A stretch of 43,410 bases of DNA from Streptomyces sp. adm13(2018) (GCF_008042145.1 NZ_RDBH01000129.1:1991383-2034792), one strand, 5' to 3'; numbered from the stretch's first letter, positions 16,747-25,837 are shown. The notes: generated by a model from the letters alone, not told the origin. A program made the numbers and translations.

Positions 16747-17928
16747 ATGCCACAGGCCGAGGACGCACGGGCCGCGGGCCCCCGCCGCACCGCGTTCGAC
16801 TGGACCGACGCCGAGGCGCGCCGCCGGGCCGACGCGGGCCTCGTCCGCACCCTGCGGCCGCGGGCCGCCGAGTCGGACCTGCTCGACCTCGCGGGCAACG
16901 ACTACCTGGGCCTCACCCGCCGTCCGGAGGTGACCGGGGCGGCCGCCGAGGCGGTCCTGCACTGGGGCGCGGGCTCCACCGGCTCCCGGCTGGTCACCGG
17001 CACCACCCGGCTGCACACCCGGCTCGAACAGGAACTCGCCGCGTTCTGCGGCTTCGAGGCGGCCCTCGTCTTCTCCTCCGGCTACACCGCCAACCTCGCC
17101 GCGCTCACCGCGCTCGGCGGCCGGGACTCCCTGATCGTCTCCGACGCCGCCAACCACGCCTCGATCGTCGACGGCTGCCGGCTGGCCCGCGCCGAGACGT
17201 CCGTCGTGCCGCACACCGACCCCGAGGCCGTACGCAAGACACTCGGCGCGCATCCCGGGCGGCGGGCCCTGGTCGTCAGCGACTCCGTCTTCTCCGTCGA
17301 CGGCGACAAGGCCCCGCTGGCGGAACTCGCCGCGGCCTGCCGGGCGCACGGCGCCGGGCTCGTGGTGGACGACGCCCACGGCTTCGGCGTCCTGGGCGAA
17401 GGCGGCCGGGGCGCTCTCCACGAGGTGGGACTCGCGGGCGACGAGGACGTCGTCGCGACCCTGACCCTCTCCAAGTCCCTCGGCAGCCAGGGCGGCGCCG
17501 TCCTCGGCCCGGCCCGGGTGATCGAGCACCTGGTGAACGCGGCCCGCACCTTCATCTTCGACACCGGCCTCGCCCCCGCCGCGGCGGCCGGCGCGCTCGC
17601 GAGCCTGCGGCTGATCCGGGCCGAGCCCGGCCTCGCCGAGCGGGCCCGCACCGTCGCGACCACCCTGCACCGGCTGCTCACCGATGCCGGCCTCACGGCG
17701 GCCCGGCCCGACGCGGCCGTGGTGTCGGTGCGGGCGCCCTCCCCGGAGGCCGCCCTCGGCTGGGCCGCGGACTGCCGGGAGCAGGGCCTCGCGGTCGGCT
17801 GCTTCCGGCCCCCGTCGGTGCCCGACGGCATCTCCCGGCTGCGGCTCACGGCCCGCGCCGATCTGACGGACGCGCAGATCGACGCGGCGGTGGCGACGGT
17901 CCTGCGGACCGCGCCGCGCGCCGGGTAG
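16747..17928 (+). CDS. bioF: 8-amino-7-oxononanoate synthase
   Basis: This PLP-dependent alpha-oxoamine synthase condenses pimeloyl-ACP/CoA with alanine to KAPA, the first dedicated step of ring assembly. The 393-residue protein has [15 protein letters not shown] near the N-terminus, [19 protein letters not shown] (substrate loop), [45 protein letters not shown] (cofactor Asp and His), and the PLP Lys in [15 protein letters not shown] 16747 has AAAGGA 8 nt upstream. It diverges from bioBAD, so the whole ring-assembly pathway is present around one regulatory region. Confidence 0.95.
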   Translation: MPQAEDARAAGPRRTAFDWTDAEARRRADAGLVRTLRPRAAESDLLDLAGNDYLGLTRRPEVTGAAAEAVLHWGAGSTGSRLVTGTTRLHTRLEQELAAFCGFEAALVFSSGYTANLAALTALGGRDSLIVSDAANHASIVDGCRLARAETSVVPHTDPEAVRKTLGAHPGRRALVVSDSVFSVDGDKAPLAELAAACRAHGAGLVVDDAHGFGVLGEGGRGALHEVGLAGDEDVVATLTLSKSLGSQGGAVLGPARVIEHLVNAARTFIFDTGLAPAAAAGALASLRLIRAEPGLAERARTVATTLHRLLTDAGLTAARPDAAVVSVRAPSPEAALGWAADCREQGLAVGCFRPPSVPDGISRLRLTARADLTDAQIDAAVATVLRTAPRAG

Positions 17929-18085
17929 CACCCAAGGGCGTTCCCGGGCAGCAGAGTTCACCGCTTCGGGCGACAGATGGGGACATATCTTGGTGGAACG
18001 CCGCACGGCGCGGCGCGATCGGTGGCACTCTGACGCGAAGCGCAATCCGGGGCGTTGGCCCCGGTGGGAAAGGGACAGCGTCGCC

Positions 18086-18523
18086 ATGGCAGATCACCAG
18101 GAAGCATCCGTCACACTGCCGAGCGATCCCGCCTCGGTCCCCACGGCCCGGCGGTTCGTCGCCGGGGTCCTCGCGGACTGGGGCCTGGACGATGCCGGGG
18201 AGATCGCGGACGCCGTCCGGGTGATCGTCTCCGAGCTGGCGACCAACGCCGTACTGCACACCCTGGGCCAGTCGCCGACCTTCACGGTCGACGTACGCCT
18301 GGAGCGCGAAGAGCAGCTGTACATCGGCGTCACGGACAGCCACCCGCGCCGTCCGCGCCGTCTCCCGGCGGCGGTCCAGCAGGACAACGGCCGGGGCATG
18401 GTCATCATCCGCGTCCTGGCCGCGGAGGCCGGCGGCCGACTGTCGGTCACGCCGACGGACGACGGGGGCAAGACGGTCTGGATCACGCTTCCCTGGACCG
18501 CGGCCCCACTGGCCAGCTGCTAG
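18086..18523 (+). CDS. ATP-binding regulatory protein (HATPase_c_2, anti-sigma-factor-like)
   Basis: This is a 145-residue single-domain GHKL ATPase of the RsbW/SpoIIAB-like type that abounds in streptomycetes. The N-box is VSELATNAVLHT, and the G-box region is QQDNGRGMVIIRVLAAE. The fold begins TLPSDPASVPTARRFVAGVL, typical of this family. Such proteins may act as serine kinases or anti-sigma factors, but no sigma factor or anti-anti-sigma gene adjoins it. ATG 18086 is preferred to the upstream frame, whose residues have no similarity; AAAGGGA lies about 11 nt before it. It is alone, converging on the NlpC/P60 gene. Confidence 0.82.
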   Translation: MADHQEASVTLPSDPASVPTARRFVAGVLADWGLDDAGEIADAVRVIVSELATNAVLHTLGQSPTFTVDVRLEREEQLYIGVTDSHPRRPRRLPAAVQQDNGRGMVIIRVLAAEAGGRLSVTPTDDGGKTVWITLPWTAAPLASC

Positions 18524-18639
18524 GGCCGCAGGGATCGAACTGCCGGACTTCCCCGGGGCGTGTTCCGTCCGTCTCCGTCGGTCAGGGGTACGGCGGCGCC
18601 ACCGCACCCCCCCCGGGACGAACCGCTACCGCCGCCTGA

Positions 18640-19116
18640 TCAGCGGACGCGGCCGTAGTAGACCTTCGACGACCAGATCTTGTCGAGCTTCACCCACGAA
18701 CCCGACTTGGGCGAGTGCCAGATCTTGCCGCTGCCGGCGTAGATGCCGACGTGGTACACCCTTCCGCCGGAGTGGAAGAAGACCAGGTCCCCCTTCTGCC
18801 TGGTGGAGGCGGAGATGTGCCGGGTCTTGTTGTACTGCTGCTGCGCGGTGCGAGGCAGCGACTTGCCCGCCTTCTTGTACGCGTAGAGCGTCAGACCGGA
18901 GCAGTCGAACCGGGAGGGCCCGCTGCTTCCGTACCCGTACGGAGCTCCCTTCTTGGACGCGGCGACGCTCAGTGCCTTGTTCGCGTGCGTGGTGGCTGCC
19001 TGGGCCTCGACCGCCGCACCGGGTGCGAACAGCGTGCCGCCGACGGCGGCGAGGGTGAGAGCCGAGACGGCTCCGGCCCGGGACAGCAGGGACGGGACGT
19101 GCATCTGCGCAGTCAT
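18640..19116 (-). CDS. secreted NlpC/P60 (C40) cell-wall hydrolase
   Basis: This is a 158-residue secreted peptidoglycan endopeptidase, expected to cut D-gamma-glutamyl-diaminopimelate bonds. A signal peptide covers about residues 1-41 (LLSRAGAVSALTLAAVGG, ending AEAQA-A-like). The mature protein is little more than the catalytic domain: Cys72 in RFDCSGLTLYAY, His122 in YHVGIYAG and His134 in IWHSPKSG form the catalytic set. There is no LysM or SH3 wall-binding domain. The ATG at 19116 is followed by good signal-peptide sequence, and GAAGGG lies before it. Its leader carries a cyclic-di-AMP riboswitch, as several streptomycete wall-hydrolase genes do. Confidence 0.92.
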   Translation of the reverse strand: MTAQMHVPSLLSRAGAVSALTLAAVGGTLFAPGAAVEAQAATTHANKALSVAASKKGAPYGYGSSGPSRFDCSGLTLYAYKKAGKSLPRTAQQQYNKTRHISASTRQKGDLVFFHSGGRVYHVGIYAGSGKIWHSPKSGSWVKLDKIWSSKVYYGRVR

Positions 19117-19265
19117 GCGCAACCCTTCGTCAGCCGCCTGCGAAGGATGACCTGTCGGGTTCGGGCTGGCGAAGATGCCCGGCCGCTGACGCGGCTTCAC
19201 CCCAAGGGACGATCCCGCTGCCGGAACAGCGCGTACGCCCCGTAAAAATCGGGTCCTCCACTCCT
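19117..19265 (-). promoter_or_regulatory. cyclic-di-AMP (ydaO/yuaA-type) riboswitch
   Basis: On the minus strand the leader carries conserved blocks of this class as found in actinobacteria: ACCCGATTTTTACGGGGCG (about 19255-19237), CTTGGGGTGAAG (about 19206-19195), and GCCCGAACCCGACAGGTCA (about 19167-19149) followed by a CGCAGGCGG block. The element ends next to the start codon. CGTCAGC (19191-19185, minus strand) can also pair with GCTGACG (19134-19128), which lies just before the ribosome site; this is a possible switching helix. The 5' boundary is approximate. Confidence 0.82.
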
Positions 19266-19621
19266 GCCGAACCACTCCTGTCGACCAGACGTCCGGGACA
19301 GCGGCAGGACTCGGCGTCCGCCCGGACCGCCCCGCCGCGGTGGCGGGGGCTTGTCGTCGACAGGGATCTTGACCCACAACAGGGCCGAAATCCGAGCTGA
19401 AACGGCGATATGTGAGGCTCCTCACGACTGATCCATTCGGGTGGACAGGGAGCCTTTGTGATCTTCGGGGGCGGGGTCGACGAGCCTCGTACCAGGGGTG
19501 GAACAACCCATTCCGCCGAATGTGTACACCTGCTGTGCAAGTCACCCGGCACATATGTCGACTCGTCGACTACGCCGAACGAGGGAGCGAATCTGCGGCC
19601 CGCGTCGGCCGTCCGGACCTG
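19266..19621. other. long intergenic region upstream of the NlpC/P60 riboswitch
   Basis: This 356-bp stretch between the NlpC/P60 leader and the clpP operon terminator contains no convincing gene; short frames on both strands lack coding character. It should contain the promoter of the NlpC/P60 gene on the minus strand. The one clear structure is a 7-bp hairpin (CCCCGCC at 19330-19336, GGCGGGG at 19342-19348, loop GCGGT). Confidence 0.6.
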
Positions 19622-19642
19622 GACACGACACGCCGTCGTGTC
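19622..19642 (-). terminator. terminator-like hairpin at the end of the clpP-like operon
   Basis: GACACGAC (19622-19629) and GTCGTGTC (19635-19642) form a perfect 8-bp stem with a 5-nt loop. It overlaps the stop codon of the 101-aa gene. There is no U-tract, which is common in this genus. Confidence 0.6.
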
Positions 19643-19946
19643 AACTCGCGGGGGTCTCCCGGACGGTGACCCGGCCGGTCCTGCGCTCGCCGTCCAACAC
19701 CCGGAGGGCGCGCGCCAATGTCTCCGCGTGCACCTCGCTCTCGCCCCGCGTGTGCATCAGTGTCACGGCCCGCAGCAGCGCCTCCGCCCGCCCCACCAGG
19801 GCCTGTGCCGCGCGCAGTGCGCCGTAGGTGTGGGTGCCCCTGGACGGATTGATCTTCCCGAGCAGGTCGACGACCTCCAGGTAGGCGTCGACGAGTTCGC
19901 CCTCGGCGCGGGTCAGTGCGGGCAGCGGCGGCAACTCGGGGACCAC
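19641..19946 (-). CDS. small helical protein of unknown function, partner of the ClpP paralogue
   Basis: This is a 101-residue protein I do not recognise. It is mostly predicted helix (RAEGELVDAYLEVVDLLGKI, then GALRAAQALVGRAEALLRAV and EVHAETLARALRVLDGE), soluble, without signal peptide, Cys or metal motif. The Leu/Ala heptad pattern could form a helical bundle. The GTG at 19946 lies 7 bp after the stop of the ClpP-like gene and has no good ribosome site, so its translation depends on that gene. It is therefore a likely functional partner, such as an adaptor or regulator of the Clp-like complex; that role is inference from position only. Confidence 0.7.
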   Translation of the reverse strand: MVPELPPLPALTRAEGELVDAYLEVVDLLGKINPSRGTHTYGALRAAQALVGRAEALLRAVTLMHTRGESEVHAETLARALRVLDGERRTGRVTVRETPAS

Positions 19947-19953
19947 GGCCGGG

Positions 19954-20577
19954 TCACCGGTTCGTGCCGTCGGAGGCGGCGTGGCGGTTCGTGATCACGT
20001 GGTCCACCAGGCCGTACGCGACCGCCGCCGGTGCGTCCAGCACCGTGAGCCGGTCGAGGTCGGCCTCGACGCGGTCCCGCTCCCGGCCCGTGTGCTCGGC
20101 GAGCATCCCCGTCATCAGCGTGCGGAGCCGGAGCAGTTCGCGGGCGTGGATGTCGAGGTCGCTCGGCTGGCCCTGGAGCGGCTCGTCCATCGCGGGCTGA
20201 CGGAGCGTGACCCGGGCGCCCGGCAGCATCATGCGCTTGCCCGGGGTGCCGGCGGCGAGCAGCACGGCGGCGGTGGAGACGGCCTGGCCCAGGCAGGTGG
20301 TCTCGACGTCGCAGTGGAGCGAGAGCAGCGTGTCGTAGATCGCGGTCATGGAGCTGACCGAGCCGCCGGGGGAGTTGATGTAGAGCGAGACGTCCTGGTC
20401 GGGCCCCGCGTGGTCCAGGTAGAGGAGTTGGGCGATGACGTCGTTGGCCGACGTCTCGTCGATCGGCGTCCCGAGGAAGACGATCCGGGATTCGAGGAGC
20501 TTCGAGTAGGGGTCGAGGGTCCGTGTTCCGTAGCTGGTGCGCTCGGTGAACGCGGGCAGGACGTGGCGAGCATCCAT
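19954..20577 (-). CDS. ClpP-family protein with degenerate catalytic triad (ClpR-like)
   Basis: This is a 207-residue ClpP-fold protein, alignable to E. coli ClpP almost without gaps. It has the strands and turns [38 protein letters not shown], the head-domain helix [13 protein letters not shown] and the ending [11 protein letters not shown]. The catalytic Ser is kept (Ser101). The His of the usual MIHQP motif is Arg126 (TLRQP), and the position of the catalytic Asp is Leu177 (DRLTVL). It is thus probably a poor protease or inactive, like plastid/cyanobacterial ClpR subunits, and may form mixed rings with active ClpP proteins. ATG 20577 has GGAGGT 7 nt upstream. The first 11-16 residues could be a short propeptide. 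It diverges from a Phd/YefM antitoxin gene. Confidence 0.88.
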   Translation of the reverse strand: MDARHVLPAFTERTSYGTRTLDPYSKLLESRIVFLGTPIDETSANDVIAQLLYLDHAGPDQDVSLYINSPGGSVSSMTAIYDTLLSLHCDVETTCLGQAVSTAAVLLAAGTPGKRMMLPGARVTLRQPAMDEPLQGQPSDLDIHARELLRLRTLMTGMLAEHTGRERDRVEADLDRLTVLDAPAAVAYGLVDHVITNRHAASDGTNR

Positions 20578-20592
20578 GACGGGTACCTCCAT

Positions 20593-20628
20593 CTGTAAAA
20601 AATGTACAGGACGTACAGGCCGTAAGAT
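20593..20628. promoter_or_regulatory. shared operator/promoter between the ClpP-like gene and the Phd/YefM antitoxin gene
   Basis: The 58-bp gap contains TGTACA (20603-20608), the core element known from YefM-YoeB operators. It lies inside the dyad CTGTA-N7-TACAG (20593-20609), and GTACAG is repeated 9 bp on (20604-20609 and 20613-20618). TAAGAT (20623-20628) is a good -10 box for the antitoxin gene, with the ATG 7 nt later. On the minus strand, TACATT (20607-20602) could serve the clpP-like gene. Both promoters would be covered by the repeats. Confidence 0.7.
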
Positions 20629-20635
20629 GGGGAGC

Positions 20636-20914
20636 ATGACTTACGAGATCCCGGTGACGCAAGCGAGGGCCGAGCTCGCCGACCTGATCAACCGAGTCGT
20701 GTACGGCGGCGAGCGGGTCGTCGTCACCCGCCACGGGAAGCCGCTCGTCGCCCTGGTCTCCGCCGCTGACCTGGAAGAACTCGAAGCGTCCGAGAAGCCG
20801 GCCGACGAGCAGGTGATCAGCTCCGTCTCCGGCCTGCACTCGCTGGACTCCGCTACCGGCGAACAGCACCGCTTCGGCATCGCCGCCCACCACCGCGAAC
20901 CCGGCCGCTCCTGA
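20636..20914 (+). CDS. solitary Phd/YefM-family antitoxin-like DNA-binding protein
   Basis: This is a 92-residue protein with the complete Phd/YefM N-terminal fold: [20 protein letters not shown], then [20 protein letters not shown] and [13 protein letters not shown]. This fold binds operator DNA as a dimer, while the C-terminal part normally wraps a YoeB/Doc-type toxin. Here the C-terminus (about residues 55-92) shows no obvious toxin-binding helix. No toxin gene follows: the next 312 bp hold only hairpins and the urease promoter. ATG 20636 is too close to GGGGAG for a normal ribosome site but lies 7 nt after TAAGAT, so the mRNA is probably leaderless. Its likely target is the shared operator with the divergent ClpP-like gene. 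Confidence 0.85.
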   Translation: MTYEIPVTQARAELADLINRVVYGGERVVVTRHGKPLVALVSAADLEELEASEKPADEQVISSVSGLHSLDSATGEQHRFGIAAHHREPGRS

Positions 20915-21085
20915 CCGCCCCGTCGGCGCGGACCGGAGGCCGAGGGGCCGCGGGCCCCCGCCCGCCGCTCCGTATACACGGCGGCGGCCCGCCCCGACGA
21001 CGTCTCCGTCGGGGCTCCGGAGGACGGGGCTCTCCGGGCCGGTGTCCCCGTCCGCCGATGTAGGACGATCATGAAAGAGCAAAGC
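20915..21085. terminator. cluster of hairpins between the antitoxin gene and the urease promoter
   Basis: No gene is seen here. Strong stems follow each other: GGGGCC/GGCCCC (20944-20949 with 20953-20958), a 9-bp stem GCCCCGACG/CGTCGGGGC (20991-20999 with 21007-21015), and further GGACGGGG/CCCCGTCC pairing before 21060. They probably end transcription of the antitoxin gene, without U-tracts. Confidence 0.55.
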
Positions 21086-21089
21086 CGCA

Positions 21090-21183
21090 GTTAACGAGCC
21101 GGAAAAACTTCCGCCCTAACGTGCAATGTCTGGCCGCGAGCCACATCTCCGCAGCTCAACAAGGTGTTGACGGTCGGTAGGGT
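21090..21183 (+). promoter_or_regulatory. urease operon promoter region with two candidate operators
   Basis: GTTAAC-GAGCCG-GAAAA (21090-21106) fits one half of the GlnR box (gTnAC-n6-GaAAc); a full second half is not seen. Downstream, TCAACA-AGG-TGTTGA (21156-21170) is a perfect 15-bp palindrome just before TAGGGT (21178-21183), the best -10 box. The ureA start is 45 bp further on. As I recall, GlnR is reported to repress ureA in S. coelicolor. Confidence 0.55.
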
Positions 21184-21227
21184 CCGCAGCTGCCGGGTGT
21201 CCCGGTCGACGACTGTGAGGTGGAAGA

Positions 21228-21530
<303 letters not shown>

Positions 21531-21544
21531 ACGGGCCGCGCCAG

Positions 21545-21967
21545 ATGATCCCCGGAGAGATCCTGTACGCGGAGGGACCCGTCACCCTCAACGAGGGGCG
21601 CCCCGTCACGCGACTGACCGTGCTCAACGCCGCCGACCGGCCCGTCCAGGTCGGCTCCCACTACCACTTCGCCGAGGTCAACCCCGGCCTGGAATTCGAC
21701 CGCGCGGCCGCGCACGGCCTGCGGCTGCACATCGCCGCCGGCACCGCCGTCCGCTTCGAACCGGGCATCCCGGTCGAGGTCGAACTCGTCCCGCTCGCCG
21801 GCCGCCGGATCGTGCCCGGCCTGCGCGGCACGACCGCGGGCCCGCTCGACCGGACCCCCGTCGAAGCGACCCGGACCCCCGGCGTGACGACCCCGGGCGA
21901 CGGGGCGGCCGAGCCCGCCGGGCAGCCTTTCGAGCCGTCCGAGACCGAAGGAGCCGACCGTGCCTGA
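21545..21967 (+). CDS. ureB: urease subunit beta with C-terminal extension
   Basis: This is the beta chain of urease. The core matches the family: [20 protein letters not shown], then [29 protein letters not shown] and [17 protein letters not shown]. It ends at about residue 100, where most bacterial beta chains stop. Here about 40 further residues rich in Pro, Thr, Gly and Glu follow, probably disordered. They end inside the ureC start region: the stop at 21965-21967 lies 8 nt into ureC, and the tail also encodes the ureC ribosome site. ATG 21545 has only a weak ribosome site; coupling with ureA is likely. Confidence 0.95.
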   Translation: MIPGEILYAEGPVTLNEGRPVTRLTVLNAADRPVQVGSHYHFAEVNPGLEFDRAAAHGLRLHIAAGTAVRFEPGIPVEVELVPLAGRRIVPGLRGTTAGPLDRTPVEATRTPGVTTPGDGAAEPAGQPFEPSETEGADRA

Positions 21968-23681
21968 CCTGCACCGCGCCGTCCACGCCGACCTGTTCGG
22001 CCCCACCACCGGCGACCGCATCCGGCTCGCCGACACCGACCTGCTCGTCGAGATCGAGGAGGACCGCTGCGGCGGCCCCGGCCGCGCCGGCGACGAGGCC
22101 GTCTTCGGCGGCGGCAAGGTCATCCGCGAGTCGATGGGCCAGGCCCGCACCACCCGGGCCGAGGGCGCCCCCGACACGGTGATCACCGGGGCCGTGGTCA
22201 TCGACCACTGGGGGATCGTCAAGGCCGACATCGGCATCCGCGACGGCCGGATCACCGCCCTCGGCAAGGCCGGCAACCCCGACACCATGGACGGCGTCCA
22301 CCCCGACCTCGTGATCGGCCCCGAGACCGAGATCATCGTCGGCAACGGCCGGATCGTCACCGCCGGAGCCGTCGACGCCCACGTCCACTTCATCTCGCCG
22401 ACCGTCGTCGAGCAGGCCCTCGCCACCGGGGTCACCACCCTCGTCGGCGGCGGCACGGGACCGGCCGAGGGGACCAAGGCGACCACGGTCACCCCCGGCC
22501 CCTGGCACACGGCCCGCATGTTCGAGGCGCTCGACACCTTCCCGGTCAACATCGGTCTGCTCGGCAAGGGCAACACCATGTCCCGGGAGGCCATGTACTC
22601 CCAACTGCGCGGCGGGGCGCTGGGGTTCAAGATCCACGAGGACTGGGGCGCGACGCCCGCCGTGATCGACGCCTGCCTCGGGGTGTGCGAGGAGACCGGC
22701 GCCCAGCTCGCCATCCACACCGACACCCTCAACGAGGCCGGCTTCGTCGGTGACACCCTCGCCGCCATCGCCGGACGGACCGTCCACGCGTACCACACGG
22801 AGGGCGCCGGCGGCGGGCACGCGCCCGACATCATCACCGTGGTCTCGGAGCCGTACATCCTGCCCAGCTCCACCAACCCGACCCGGCCGCACACCGTCAA
22901 CACCATCGAGGAACACCTCGACATGCTGATGGTCTGCCACCACCTCAACCCGGCCGTACCCGAGGACCTCGCCTTCGCGGAGTCCCGGATCCGGCCCTCC
23001 ACCATCGCCGCCGAGGACGTCCTCCACGACCTCGGCGCCATCTCGATCATCTCCTCCGACTCCCAGGCCATGGGCCGCATCGGCGAGGTGGTCCTGCGCA
23101 CCTGGCAGACCGCCCACGTCATGAAGAGGCGGCGCGGAGCCCTGCCCGGGGACGGCCGCGCCGACAACCACCGCGCCCGCCGCTACGTCGCCAAGTACAC
23201 GATCAACCCGGCCGTCGCCCAGGGCATGGACCACCTCATCGGCTCCGTCGAACCCGGGAAGCTCGCCGACCTGGTCCTCTGGGAACCCGCCTTCTTCGGG
23301 GTGAAGCCGCTCACCGTCCTCAAGGGCGGACAGATCGCCTACGCGCAGATGGGGGACGCCAACGCCTCCATCCCCACCCCCCAGCCCGTCCTGCCCCGGC
23401 CGATGTTCGGCGCGCTCGGGAAGGCCGCCGCGGCCGGCTCGGTCAACTTCGTCGCCCAGGCGGCGATCGAGGACGACATCGCCCAACGACTCGCTCTGCA
23501 CAAGGAGTTCACTCCGATCGGCAGCACCCGCCGGGTCTCCAAGGCGGACATGAGGGAGAACGACGCGCTGCCCCGGGTCGAGGTCGACGCCGACACCTTC
23601 ACGGTCACGATCGACGGCGACGCGGTCGAACCCGCACCCGCTGCCGAACTGCCCATGGCCCAGCGTTACTTCCTCTTCTGA
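21960..23681 (+). CDS. ureC: urease subunit alpha (catalytic)
   Basis: This catalytic chain holds the dinuclear nickel centre. All ligands are present: His141 and His143 (DAHVHF), the carbamylated Lys224 with His226 (GFKIHEDWG), His253 (AIHTDTLNE), His279 ([14 protein letters not shown]) and Asp367 (SSDSQAMGR). The mobile flap with the CHH motif is present ([20 protein letters not shown]). It has 573 residues, as usual, and ends in the typical PMAQRYFLF. The GTG at 21960 has AAGGAG 6 nt upstream and overlaps ureB. ureF starts on the last base of its stop codon. Confidence 0.98.
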   Translation: MPDLHRAVHADLFGPTTGDRIRLADTDLLVEIEEDRCGGPGRAGDEAVFGGGKVIRESMGQARTTRAEGAPDTVITGAVVIDHWGIVKADIGIRDGRITALGKAGNPDTMDGVHPDLVIGPETEIIVGNGRIVTAGAVDAHVHFISPTVVEQALATGVTTLVGGGTGPAEGTKATTVTPGPWHTARMFEALDTFPVNIGLLGKGNTMSREAMYSQLRGGALGFKIHEDWGATPAVIDACLGVCEETGAQLAIHTDTLNEAGFVGDTLAAIAGRTVHAYHTEGAGGGHAPDIITVVSEPYILPSSTNPTRPHTVNTIEEHLDMLMVCHHLNPAVPEDLAFAESRIRPSTIAAEDVLHDLGAISIISSDSQAMGRIGEVVLRTWQTAHVMKRRRGALPGDGRADNHRARRYVAKYTINPAVAQGMDHLIGSVEPGKLADLVLWEPAFFGVKPLTVLKGGQIAYAQMGDANASIPTPQPVLPRPMFGALGKAAAAGSVNFVAQAAIEDDIAQRLALHKEFTPIGSTRRVSKADMRENDALPRVEVDADTFTVTIDGDAVEPAPAAELPMAQRYFLF

Positions 23682-24346
23682 TGAGCCACCGCGCCGCACT
23701 CCTCGTGCTCGCCGACGGGCGGTTCCCCGCCGGCGGGCACGCGCACTCCGGCGGTGCCGAGGCCGCCGTCAGGGCCGGCCGCATCCAGGACGCCGCCGAC
23801 CTGGAGGCCTTCTGCCGCGGCCGGCTGCACACCACCGGCCTCACCTCCGCCGCCCTCGCCGCCGCGTCGGCCCACGGACTCGACCCGGCCGCACTCGACG
23901 CGGCCGCCGACGCCCGTACCCCCTCGCCCGCCCTGCGCGCCGCCGCCCGCCGACTCGGCCGCCAGCTGATGCGGGCCGCCCGCGCCGCCTGGCCCTGCGC
24001 CGAACTCGACGCGCTCGCCGCCGCGTTCCCGCGCGGCGCCCACCAGCCGGTCGTCCTCGGCGCCGCCGCCCGCGCCGCCGGGCTCGGCCCCGAGGACGCC
24101 GCCCACTGCGTCGCGTACGAGACGGTCGGCGGCCCCGCCACCGCGGTGGTCCGCCTGCTCGGCCTGGACCCCTTCCAGGCCACCGCCGTCCTCGCCCGCC
24201 TCGCCCCCGCCATGGACCTGGTCGCCGAGGAGGCGGCGCGCGCCGCCCGGCAGGGGATCGACGCCCTGCCCGCGGCGTCCGCGCCCCTCCTCGACATCAC
24301 CGCGGAGCAGCACGCCTCCTGGCCCGTCCGCCTCTTCGCCTCCTGA
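23681..24346 (+). CDS. ureF: urease accessory protein UreF
   Basis: UreF acts with UreD and UreG in the chaperone complex that carbamylates the active-site lysine and inserts nickel; it modulates the UreG GTPase. This 221-residue, all-helical, Ala-rich protein begins [21 protein letters not shown], the family's conserved DxxFPxGxxxHS-like opening. It continues with [20 protein letters not shown] and the [16 protein letters not shown] region. ATG at 23681 shares one base with the ureC stop (TGATG), so translation is coupled. Confidence 0.95.
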   Translation: MSHRAALLVLADGRFPAGGHAHSGGAEAAVRAGRIQDAADLEAFCRGRLHTTGLTSAALAAASAHGLDPAALDAAADARTPSPALRAAARRLGRQLMRAARAAWPCAELDALAAAFPRGAHQPVVLGAAARAAGLGPEDAAHCVAYETVGGPATAVVRLLGLDPFQATAVLARLAPAMDLVAEEAARAARQGIDALPAASAPLLDITAEQHASWPVRLFAS

Positions 24347-24362
24347 CCCCTGGAGCCCTCCC

Positions 24363-25027
<665 letters not shown>

Positions 25028-25040
<13 letters not shown>

Positions 25041-25780
25041 GCCTGCGCGCCACCGCCCGGATCACCGCCGACGCCGACGGCGGCCTGCCTCTGCTCGTCA
25101 GCGACGGGCCGCTCGCACTGCGCCGGACCAGGGCCGCCGGCCCGTACACCCGGGTCACCGTCGTCGGGGCGATGAGCGCCCCGCTCGGCGGCGACCGGCT
25201 CGCGGTCGAGACCGAGGTACGGGCCGGGGCGCGGCTGCTGGTCGACTCGGCCGCCGCCACCCTCGCCCTGCCGGGCCGGAGCGCCGAGCCGGCCGCGTAC
25301 GACGTCCGGATCGGCGTCGGCGAGGACGGGGTGCTGCGCTGGCTGCCCGAGCAGGTGGTCTCGGTCCGCGGCTCCGACCTGCGGATGCGGACCGTCGTCG
25401 AACTCGCCGCCACGGCCCGGCTGGTGCTCCGGGAGGAGCAGGTCCTCGGCCGCCACGGGGAGCCGCCCGGCACCCTCGTCACGCGCCTCACCGTCCGCCG
25501 CGCCGGACGGCCGCTCCTCGACCAGGAGGTGGCCTTCGGGCCGGGCGCGCCGGGCGGCTGGGACGGTGGCGCCGTCCTCGGCGGCCACCGGGCCACCGGT
25601 CAACTCCTCGTCGTCGACCCGGCCTTCGAGGTGAAGCCGGTCCACCCGCGGCTGATCGGCGAGCACGCCGCCGTCACCCCGCTCGCCGGGCCCGCGGCCC
25701 TGGCCACCGCCGTCGCCCCGGACGCCCTGGCGCTGCGGCGACTTCTTGACGACGCCCTGTCCGAACTCGCCCCGTTCTGA
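25028..25780 (+). CDS. ureD: urease accessory protein UreD (UreH)
   Basis: UreD binds apo-urease directly and carries nickel through the UreDFG complex. This 250-residue protein is beta-rich, with [56 protein letters not shown] and [17 protein letters not shown], all at the expected places. Two starts are possible: ATG 25028, overlapping ureG by 13 bp, or GTG 25037, which overlaps the ureG stop as GTGA. The second gives the more usual N-terminus [11 protein letters not shown]. It is last in the operon. Confidence 0.92.
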
Positions 25781-25810
25781 GAGCTTTCAGATGCTCTGCG
25801 GGGTTGCGGT

Positions 25811-25837
25811 GCGGTGTCACCGCTGAGCGGTACACCG
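25811..25837. promoter_or_regulatory. palindromic element upstream of the aminopeptidase gene
   Basis: GCGGTG-T-CACCGC (25811-25823) is a perfect 13-bp palindrome and is followed at 25827 by the related GCGGTACACCG. It lies about 135-160 bp before the start codon in the only region that can hold the promoter, so it is a candidate operator; it could also act as a terminator for urease mRNA. Confidence 0.45.

Noticed and set aside
21091..21130. A complete two-half GlnR box upstream of ureA
   Set aside because: Only the first gTnAC-n6-GaAAc half fits; the second half is not at the required spacing.
20915..21227. A toxin gene downstream of the Phd/YefM antitoxin
   Set aside because: No frame on either strand resembles YoeB, Doc or PIN proteins; the stretch is hairpins and the urease promoter region.
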